A stretch of 20,527 bases of DNA, taken from CAZXCQ01 sp964639275. Its GTDB lineage: Bacteria > Desulfobacterota > DSM-4660 > Desulfatiglandales > Desulfatiglandaceae. Positions 6,573 through 12,212 of this stretch are shown here, in pieces. Below the pieces are notes generated by a model that was not told the origin of the DNA, ran no database searches, and was given only the letters and a program-made list of their open reading frames with translations. The first letter of the stretch is position 1; each line of letters starts with the position of its first letter. The stretch spans positions 1 through 20,527 of the forward strand of contig CAZXCQ010000096.1 of the NCBI GenBank assembly GCA_964639275.1, in the 5' to 3' direction. The translations under genes were made by a program, and so were the position numbers.

Positions 6573-7083
6573 ATAAACCGGGGATCCTCCAGCCAGGACC
6601 GTTTTAAGGCTCTTGACCACGAATCGGATGGTTTTCTTCGCAAAATATCCCCTTGGAAAGGAGCATCCCCGACCGTTTGCATCGACGCAAAAGAAATGTA
6701 TAGACCCTCTTGAAATTATTTCTTATTGAGGTATAGTAGAAAAAATTAGAATTTGATCATAGTTCTCGCTCTTTGGAAACAAAATCATGTCAATCTTGGT
6801 GGCGTCGTAATTACGTCATCCCGCCATGGGCCCGGCCTGGGCTCTCATCTTGTGCCAAAGCCATTGGGCAGAGGCCTTTTCTTTGTCCCTCAGCTCTTGT
6901 GGAGACTCGTGTGAGATTTTTTTCAATGAACTCTCTTGTTGGCTATACGCCTCGGTTTCGGCCGGGGAACTTTTCTGAAAGTTGGGCCACTCCAACTCAC
7001 CCGCAAAGTACCCCTTAGTCCGTCCTCCCCGAACAGTTCACTGCAATCTTGAAATAATCCCTGCCAGTGGCTTTAGAATCTCA
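6573..7083. other. Gene-poor region 3' of the importer with a possible minus-strand gene remnant
   Basis: Nothing here has a convincing start plus ribosome site. On the minus strand, 7037-6816 is an open frame of about 73 codons that ends in a stop. It contains YFAGELEWPNFQ, SQQESSLKKIS, and ELRDKEKASAQWLWHKMRAQ, a hydrophilic, coding-like composition with no ATG at its front, so it may be the 3' end of a lost gene. I do not recognise a family. A 10-bp palindrome (CGTAATTACG, about 6806-6815) lies beside its stop. The plus-strand open frame over the same DNA looks like its shadow. Confidence 0.25.
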
Positions 7084-7364
7084 AGAATTCGTAACACTTT
7101 AGCCTTTTGAAAGCCGGACAATGGGGATTCCGTTTTTCGGGCGTATAACTCGCCCGCAAGAGAGCGTAGAGAAATCACGCGCCGTGGGAAAAAAATAGGA
7201 GGCAGTACTTCCGGGAAAGCCTGATGGTTTTTGACGATGCCGATCTCCGTGATTTCTTAACGCTCTCTAACGGTCTCAAACAGGGATACACCTTTCAAAA
7301 CGGAACCCCCATTGCCCTGTCCAAGTGTCAGTTTTGAAAAAGGCTAAATTGATACAAGAATTCT
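7084..7364. repeat. Long imperfect inverted repeat (palindromic element)
   Basis: Left arm 7084-7179 and right arm 7248-7364 are inverted copies around a 68-bp centre. Matching blocks in order are AGAATTC (7084-7090 / 7358-7364), TTTAGCCTTTT (7098-7108 / 7338-7348), AATGGGG with TTCCGTTTT (about 7120-7135 / 7297-7312), AGAGAGCGT (7159-7167 / 7260-7268) and AGAAATCACG (7170-7179 / 7248-7257). The spacing differs slightly between arms, which shows drift. There is no transposase frame inside. Its outer blocks recur in compact form at 17676-17735. The call is a non-autonomous mobile element or REP-like palindrome; the class is inferred. Confidence 0.7.
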
Positions 7365-7423
7365 AAGTTTTTCCCGCCGAAAAACCTGAGGTTTGGAGGG
7401 TACTTGTTTGCCATTTTTGACCG

Positions 7424-7448
7424 GTGGCCATGTAGCCCATGGGGCCAC
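7424..7448. other. Hairpin between the palindromic element and the small-gene pair
   Basis: GTGGCC (7424-7429) pairs with GGCCAC (7443-7448), with an inner ATG/CAT extension and a 2-nt bulge. It lies about 110 nt upstream of the small-gene pair and is not followed by a T-run. It may be an RNA leader structure; no known riboswitch consensus is recognisable. Confidence 0.3.
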
Positions 7449-7554
7449 AGGAAGGTTGATCAGGAGAGACAAATAGATGCGATGAAGCCCCAAACATTAA
7501 TAGATAATATTTCTCCGGTACAAGCCCCTCAACCTCGATGTGAAGATGAGTAAG

Positions 7555-7866
7555 ATGCCAGAGAATTATAAGAAACTCTGGGTCAATGTACTCGGGCAGG
7601 CCATTAGAGACGCCCAGACGTCCGAGATAAAACCCGGAGTCTACTCCAACCGGACCGCTGAAGCCGCCAGACAATGGTTTCTCAGCGCAAATGAAGGGGT
7701 CTGCTCCTTTCTTTGGATCTGCAAGGTATTGGACATTGAGCCAGAATTTCTAAGACGATTCGTATGGAATGGGGGTTCCGAATCCCCGTTGCCCGGGTTT
7801 CATAAAATTGAAATGTTACAAAGACTCAAATCACACAGGTCGCAATATAAACAAATCAAGACTTAG
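7555..7866 (+). CDS. Small conserved-looking protein of unknown function
   Basis: The protein has 103 residues from the ATG at 7555 (the frame opens at a GTG at 7540 with an ATG at 7546; no start has a strong ribosome site). The middle reads ARQWFLSANEGVCSFLWICK then VLDIEPEFLRRFV. This W-(I/F)-x-S ... SFxxICxxLxIxPxxLR pattern resembles small soluble proteins that I remember from Desulfobacterota and their phages, which have no assigned function. The tail is basic (RLKSHRSQYKQIKT), so nucleic-acid binding is possible but unproven. A 23-codon open frame (7482-7553) ends one base before this ATG and could couple its translation. The signal-peptide gene follows after about 10 nt. Confidence 0.6.
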   Translation: MPENYKKLWVNVLGQAIRDAQTSEIKPGVYSNRTAEAARQWFLSANEGVCSFLWICKVLDIEPEFLRRFVWNGGSESPLPGFHKIEMLQRLKSHRSQYKQIKT

Positions 7867-7875
7867 GGGGTTGGA

Positions 7876-8091
7876 TTGAAACGAAAACTATTAATATTAG
7901 GAGGTATATTTCTTTTGGTATCTTTATTGCCTGCCAATTTAGATGCTGAATTGTGGGAGCGTGAGCTTCACATGATGAAAAAAGCATTCATGAGCGGGTA
8001 TTTTCGAGCTCTTTGCCTTGAAGAAAAGACAATAGCAAGGTTAAAGGAGGACAAAGAGGCCATGAAGAAACACATAAGGGCAAAAGCGTAA
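7876..8091 (+). CDS. Small secreted protein, unknown function
   Basis: The 71-residue protein begins with a clear signal peptide: MKRK, a hydrophobic core LLILGGIFLLVSLLP, and a likely cleavage near NLDA/ELW at about residue 24. The mature part of about 47 residues is helical and basic (MMKKAFMSGYFRALCLEEK, then a run of Lys and Glu) with one Cys. The start is TTG at 7876, supported by AGGGGG 5 nt upstream and by the signal peptide beginning exactly there. It follows the previous small gene by about 10 nt and is co-transcribed with it. No family is recognised. Confidence 0.6.
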   Translation: MKRKLLILGGIFLLVSLLPANLDAELWERELHMMKKAFMSGYFRALCLEEKTIARLKEDKEAMKKHIRAKA

Positions 8092-8103
8092 GAATACATA
8101 GAT

Positions 8104-8250
8104 CCCCTATTCCGGAAAGAAGCTTTGTAACATACTGAAATAGCAATATGTTTCCAATCTACTGGAAATTGTAGCCCACAAATATGAACGAACAGCACAC
8201 AGTGATTCCAGACACTTACAAGGTCAGAAGGCAATTTTGCGGAATACGGG
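8104..8250. repeat. Widely spaced inverted repeat in the gap before the LysM gene
   Basis: CCCCTATTCCG (8104-8114) and CGGAATACGGG (8240-8250) are inverted copies with 10 of 11 matches, enclosing about 125 bp. A smaller dyad, TTTCCA-atctac-TGGAAA (about 8151-8168), lies inside. No open frame of note fills it. It could be the ends of a tiny relic element or a folded mRNA leader; the sequence does not decide. Confidence 0.35.
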
Positions 8251-8341
8251 ACAGATCAAGTGCGTGAGTTAAACAAATGATTTGTGCGGGTGCACCGTTC
8301 CACAAGCGTTTAGAAATGTGTCAAGTGTTAAAGAGGAAGAG

Positions 8342-8980
8342 ATGACCCAGAGATCAGATGAAGAACTGGCAAGCCTTATGGAGAATAATCCTTATGATCG
8401 TGGATACAGGCCGATCGGCAGAAATGGTTTTGAGATTAGGACCTCTCCTAATCCAAAACGCAAAAGGAAAATCCTGCTCTCTGTGGGTGCGGGTGTCCTC
8501 ATCCTTGCCGCTGTCTTCGCAATATCTTTTCGACTCGTCAATAGCCGGTATGAAGAACAGTTTGCTCTGCTGAAGGCCAACCTTGACCAGATTGCGGGGA
8601 GATTAACACGCATTGAGGAAATGGAGGACAAAATAGCAATGTTAGAAGAACAGGATAAAAAGCTCCAACATTCTTTGTCGGTATTGCAGGGCTCCCGGGA
8701 CTCCCTGAGAGGACAACTAACTAAACTGAGTCAGAATATGGGCCGACTGCAAAAGACGTTTTCAGTTCCCGAGCAAAAAGCAAGCACCGGGACTATACAA
8801 AAGCCAACCGATGGCAAGAGAAACAGATTTTACCACAAGGTCCATCCTGGCGACAGCCTCTATGGGATAGCCAAAAAATATGGGATTTCTGTTACTAGCC
8901 TATGCAGCGCCAACCGGATAACTCGAGACCAAATTATTCGTCCGGGGCAAAGGCTCTTGATCCCTCTGGGGAATCGTTAG
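8342..8980 (+). CDS. Membrane-anchored coiled-coil protein with C-terminal LysM domain
   Basis: The protein has 212 residues from the ATG at 8342 (AGAGGAAG box 2-6 nt upstream). Order: a polar cytoplasmic N-terminus rich in Arg/Lys (to about residue 43), one membrane helix (ILLSVGAGVLILAAVFAISF, about 44-63), a periplasmic coiled coil (about 68-140, heptad-like ARLTRIEEMEDKIAMLEEQD region), a short linker, and a LysM peptidoglycan-binding domain of about 45 residues at the end (VHPGDSLYGIAKKYGISVTS ... RPGQRLLIPL). It should tether to the inner membrane and contact the wall. The next gene is a cell-wall amidase, so the pair recalls coiled-coil amidase activators (EnvC, NlpD), although no LytM domain is present. 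An activator role is inference. Confidence 0.85.
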   Translation: MTQRSDEELASLMENNPYDRGYRPIGRNGFEIRTSPNPKRKRKILLSVGAGVLILAAVFAISFRLVNSRYEEQFALLKANLDQIAGRLTRIEEMEDKIAMLEEQDKKLQHSLSVLQGSRDSLRGQLTKLSQNMGRLQKTFSVPEQKASTGTIQKPTDGKRNRFYHKVHPGDSLYGIAKKYGISVTSLCSANRITRDQIIRPGQRLLIPLGNR

Positions 8981-9077
8981 AGAAACACAGTCTTCTAGGT
9001 TGCCACAATCAATCTCTCTCAGCCAATTTGCCGGTATATCGGTCTATAGAGGATCTTCTGCTGGTACGGTACGAGGC

Positions 9078-10694
9078 ATGGCAAAAACCCTCACATGCAT
9101 CCTGGTGATTTGTTCCTTTCAATTCTTCATGACCGGTCTGGAGGCACGGTGCAATCCGTTACCGAGGAGGGTTATGCTCCTGAAAAAGGCTGAACGATCC
9201 CGCAAGGCGCTGTACCGTTCTCTTCCAAGACAGAAATACCGGCACAACTGGTTAAGCTGTATTCGGCGTTATGAAAAAATTTATACCCGCTATCCGAAGA
9301 CTGATCAGGCCGTATGGGCAATATATCAGTCAGCCCGATTATATACGGGGCTTTACTCTTTTTCCGGAAGGCCCGCTGATTTGGATAGAGCCATCCTTCT
9401 TTATCGCAGGGTGGCAGATAAATACGCAAAGCATCGTCTCGCCGACGATGCCCAGTACAGACTCGGGGAAATTTTCTATAAATACAAGAAGGACCTTCCC
9501 GGGGCCTGCGTGGAATTTATAAAAGTCGAAATGAGATTCCCAGCGGGAGATATGCGGTCTAAAGCTGTAAAGATGGCCGAAAGGATTTCCTCAGCGCTGG
9601 GCAAGAAGAACAAATCCATGATTAAGAGGCCTGATCCAGAGCCAAGGTCAGAATTGATTGCGGTAAAGGATATTCGGTACTGGTCAGCTCCTAATTATAC
9701 ACGGGTAGTTGTCGACCTTGAAGACCCCGTAAAATATGAACACCACCTGCTTAAAGGGGGTCAGGGTCCCAACAAACCTCGAAGGCTTTATTTGGATCTA
9801 AAAAATGCAAGAATCTCGGCACAGATTGACAGGACCATACCGATCAAAGGAGAACTGCTCCAAAGGGCCAGGGCAGGGCAGCACACCAAGGATACTGTGC
9901 GGGTAGTACTGGATATGGAAAGCATCAATGGGTATAGAGTCTTTCATCTCCACGAGCCGTTTCGAATCGTGGTGGATGTGAGGCGCAAAAAAACGTCCCC
10001 CGCGGCACAGCCTCTCCTCAATGTTCACAAGATCGTCATTGATCCAGCTCATGGGGGCAAAGATTCGGGTTGTCGCCTGTCAGGCATAAAGGAAAAAAAT
10101 ATCACTCTCAGTATATCCAAACTTCTGGCTGAGAAAATAGCAGTGAAAATTGGATGTGAGGCCGTACTTACAAGAGATAAGGACGTCTTTTTGCCATTGG
10201 AGCGAAGAACGGCCATTGCCAATATCGAAAAGGCGGACCTTTTTATCTCTCTTCATGTCAACGCCGATAATGACAAAACCATGAGGGGGCTGGAGACCTA
10301 TTTCCTTAACGTAACAACAGATTACAGGTCCATGATTTTGGCAACAAGGGAGAATAGGGCCTCCCAGAAAAACATGAGTGATCTCCAGTCGATCCTCAAT
10401 GACCTCTTGCTAAACAGCAACGTCCATGAGTCGAGAAGATTTGCCTATGAACTACAGAAGGGAGTTTTGTCGCGAATCACCAAGAAGTACAAGGGAATCA
10501 AAGACTTAGGTGTAAAGCAAGCCCCTTTATATGTGCTCATTGGTGCCGACATGCCAGCAATCCTTGTCCAAACAGGATTCATCTCCAATCCTGTCGAAAA
10601 AAGGCGGCTACTCGACAAAAAGTATCAAGAGTGCCTGGCTGAAGGGATCTGTGAAGGCATCATCGCTTATCTCAAAACCAGAGGTCGCGTTTAG
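9078..10694 (+). CDS. TPR-AMIN-Amidase_3 protein (AmiC-type N-acetylmuramoyl-L-alanine amidase) with altered catalytic Glu
   Basis: The protein has 538 residues from the ATG at 9078; the frame opens earlier (TTG, 9000), but the signal peptide MAKTLTCILVICSFQFF begins at this ATG. Order: signal peptide (1-24), TPR-like helical pairs (about 37-165), AMIN domain for wall targeting (about 190-310, TRVVVDLEDPVKYE ... FRIVVDVRR), Amidase_3 domain (about 318-535). This family cleaves the MurNAc-L-Ala bond during cell separation using one zinc. Expected ligands are present: His325 (DPAHGGKDSG), Glu339 (IKEKN), His393 (ISLHVNAD). The motif normally reading LVE-x-GFxSNP is LVQTGFISNP, with Gln498 (CAA, 10569-10571) at the conserved catalytic Glu. 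DPAHGG also replaces the usual DPGHGG. The fold is sound; catalysis is doubtful. It lies about 97 nt after the LysM gene, probably in the same operon. Confidence 0.9.
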   Translation: MAKTLTCILVICSFQFFMTGLEARCNPLPRRVMLLKKAERSRKALYRSLPRQKYRHNWLSCIRRYEKIYTRYPKTDQAVWAIYQSARLYTGLYSFSGRPADLDRAILLYRRVADKYAKHRLADDAQYRLGEIFYKYKKDLPGACVEFIKVEMRFPAGDMRSKAVKMAERISSALGKKNKSMIKRPDPEPRSELIAVKDIRYWSAPNYTRVVVDLEDPVKYEHHLLKGGQGPNKPRRLYLDLKNARISAQIDRTIPIKGELLQRARAGQHTKDTVRVVLDMESINGYRVFHLHEPFRIVVDVRRKKTSPAAQPLLNVHKIVIDPAHGGKDSGCRLSGIKEKNITLSISKLLAEKIAVKIGCEAVLTRDKDVFLPLERRTAIANIEKADLFISLHVNADNDKTMRGLETYFLNVTTDYRSMILATRENRASQKNMSDLQSILNDLLLNSNVHESRRFAYELQKGVLSRITKKYKGIKDLGVKQAPLYVLIGADMPAILVQTGFISNPVEKRRLLDKKYQECLAEGICEGIIAYLKTRGRV

Positions 10695-10708
10695 GGTGAT
10701 AGACGGCG

Positions 10709-10731
10709 TTGTTTGCCCTGGCAGCAAACAA
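10709..10731. terminator. Hairpin just after the amidase gene (weak terminator candidate)
   Basis: TTGTTTGC (10709-10716) and GCAAACAA (10724-10731) form a perfect 8-bp stem with a 7-nt loop, 15 nt after the amidase stop. A TTTTT run follows only about 10 nt later (near 10742), so it is not a textbook intrinsic terminator, but it could protect or end the transcript. Confidence 0.35.
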
Positions 10732-10760
10732 TGCGACAACATTTTTCGTTTACCATTGGG

Positions 10761-10805
10761 GCGGAGCCTATTTCTCCGGGGTGGTCTGGCGCAATCGGCG
10801 GAGCC
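10761..10805. repeat. Repeat fragment shared with the 17.6 kb intergenic region
   Basis: The 24 bases from 10761 (GCGGAGCCTATTTCTCCGGG and the following GTGG) match 17609-17632 at 21 positions. GCGGAGCC recurs at 10798-10805 with the same flank pattern (A/T-ATT-C/T), giving a 37-bp direct period. The fragment lies between the amidase and the SnoaL-like gene, where no gene is seen. Confidence 0.45.
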
Positions 10806-10882
10806 AATTCTGCGAAGTTATTCCTGCGCAAGCCCCAAGTCATAGTAAATTAGACCTCGCCTCAGTCCTAGACGAAAACACC

Positions 10883-11329
10883 TTAACCCCGATCCTGTGG
10901 CCTCGGAAAGGATTGACCGGGTTCTTGCGCGGCCATGGGAACGGAGAGATGGCTCTGGGCGATAAGCCAGTTCTTTCCCCGCTTTTCGAGTACCGCCGTA
11001 AACCTGCCTTCCATAACAACCTCCCCCTGATCCGTCACCGCCTTGACCTGCAGATTGGACGCCATCCATGCCACCTTGCCTGCCGCAGAAACAGAAACCT
11101 TTGTCATCTTGACCCTGACCCCCTGCGACTGTGCAAAATCCCTTTTCATCCCCCTGGTGACGGCCTTGATTCCGGCATATCGCTCATCCGCCCCTGTACC
11201 CAAAACCAGAAGGCCTGCATCAGGGACGTAGAAGCTCAAGACCCCGGCCAGATCCTTATCTTGATACGCCTTCCACATGCCCTTAAAGACCTTCAATACT
11301 TCCCCTCTGATCTTCGCATCGGCTTTCAT
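10883..11329 (-). CDS. SnoaL-like (NTF2-fold) small protein
   Basis: The protein has 148 residues from the ATG at 11329, which has AGGAGG 5 nt upstream (the frame also opens at 11344, but that start lacks such a site). The segment MWKAYQDKDLAGVLSFYVPD followed by LLVLGTGADERYAGIKAV fits the N-terminal helices and beta turn of SnoaL/NTF2-like domains, and VRVKMTKVSVSAAGKVAWMA with GEVVMEGRFTAVLEKRGKNW and LIAQSHLSVP gives the curved sheet ending in the typical W-x-I-x-x-x-H-x-S motif. Members range from isomerases and hydrolases to ligand-binding proteins, so the function cannot be assigned. There is no signal peptide. It stands alone on the minus strand. Confidence 0.8.
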   Translation of the reverse strand: MKADAKIRGEVLKVFKGMWKAYQDKDLAGVLSFYVPDAGLLVLGTGADERYAGIKAVTRGMKRDFAQSQGVRVKMTKVSVSAAGKVAWMASNLQVKAVTDQGEVVMEGRFTAVLEKRGKNWLIAQSHLSVPMAAQEPGQSFPRPQDRG

Positions 11330-11344
11330 GATAACCTCCTCCAT

Positions 11345-11741
11345 AAAGGTTTAAAGCTTGCTCATACCCAACTGACCTGTTGCTAATTACCACCTCCATC
11401 AGTATCAGAGAAATGATCGCAGATTGAATTCCTTTCCACACTTCAGACATCGAGGGTTATGAAAGAAAAACACGGTTTGGCCCTCTGGCCTAACCCCTTG
11501 GAGTTACACATGGGGCGAGTGACAGGACCTGAACCCGCTACAACTGGAGCCACAATGAAGTATAAGGAAAACAGTCTTGTGTGTCAAATTGAATCCGGTC
11601 CCATGAAATTGTATTATCTCATATCAAATTCCTCTTATCTCTGGTATGGTATAAGGCCCTGTACGTAGCTTTCAAACGGATATGGAGGATCTGGTTACTC
11701 AACTAAAAAGGGGCTCTGCAGATATAGGAAAGGAGGGTGCA
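11345..11741. other. Intergenic region between the SnoaL-like and zinc-ribbon genes
   Basis: I see no convincing gene here. It holds the divergent upstream regions of both neighbours. An open frame at 11459-11668 has a GAGGG only 3 nt before its ATG and no recognisable features, so it is not called. The 13-mer AGCTTTCAAACGG at 11667-11679 also occurs at 17717-17729 inside the compact palindromic repeat. Confidence 0.4.
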
Positions 11742-12182
11742 ATGGCCAAGGTCAGCTATGAGACAGATAAAGCCATATTTGAGCTTGATCTTGTGGACGC
11801 CATCGAGAGGCTCAGCTATTATGCCACTGCGAAAAATGTGGAAGAAGCGGCCCAGCTCCTGGATTTTATCGCCGAGTCATCCGAAGAGCAGGTAAAAATA
11901 CCAGAGGCCTACGACTATTTCGATTCGATCGCATTGGACCTTCTCGACAAGGGAGAGGGTTCTGCCAGGTGTAAACCCTGTGGCAAGACCTATCAATCCA
12001 ACGAACTCAAATCAGCCACTTCAGGTCACGGGGAAGGCTCGCCTTCAACCGGCCCAGGAGACAGGGGCGGAATCAGGAAGCTATTTGGCAAGAAAAAAAG
12101 GGCTTCCGAAAGGTTGGGGAAAAGGGGTTATACATGCCCCGAAGGTCACGAGTTGATCTCATTGATAGGCTGGAGAACATAG
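11742..12182 (+). CDS. Small zinc-ribbon protein, unknown function
   Basis: The protein has 146 residues from the ATG at 11742, which has GGAGG 5 nt upstream (the frame is open from 11682 but without such a site). The first 75 residues are acidic and helical (FELDLVDAIERLSYYATAKN, then VEEAAQLLDFIAES). The C-terminal half carries C-x2-C in ARCKPCGKTYQ and a second pair in YTCPEGHELISLIGW (Cys, His), spaced by a flexible Gly/Ser/Lys-rich insert (about 50 residues with KLFGKKKRASERL). Together these look like one split zinc ribbon. No signal peptide or membrane segment is present. It could be a regulatory or nucleic-acid-binding protein; I do not recognise the family. It converges on the RND pump gene, with 30 nt between the stops. 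Confidence 0.6.
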   Translation: MAKVSYETDKAIFELDLVDAIERLSYYATAKNVEEAAQLLDFIAESSEEQVKIPEAYDYFDSIALDLLDKGEGSARCKPCGKTYQSNELKSATSGHGEGSPSTGPGDRGGIRKLFGKKKRASERLGKRGYTCPEGHELISLIGWRT

Positions 12183-12212
12183 AGACCGGATTGGCCATAT
12201 CCCCGTGTTCCA

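Noticed and set aside
6773..7018. 81-codon plus-strand open frame
   Set aside because: No ribosome site and no recognisable domain. It overlaps the more protein-like minus-strand frame.
7084..7364. CRISPR array or intact insertion sequence
   Set aside because: The repeats are inverted arms of one palindrome, not regular direct repeats with spacers. No transposase frame is present.
7424..7448. Riboswitch (cobalamin or GEMM type)
   Set aside because: A hairpin is present, but none of the conserved boxes of these classes can be recognised.
11459..11668. 69-codon plus-strand open frame after a GAGGG
   Set aside because: The ribosome-like box is only 3 nt from the ATG, and the peptide has no recognisable features.
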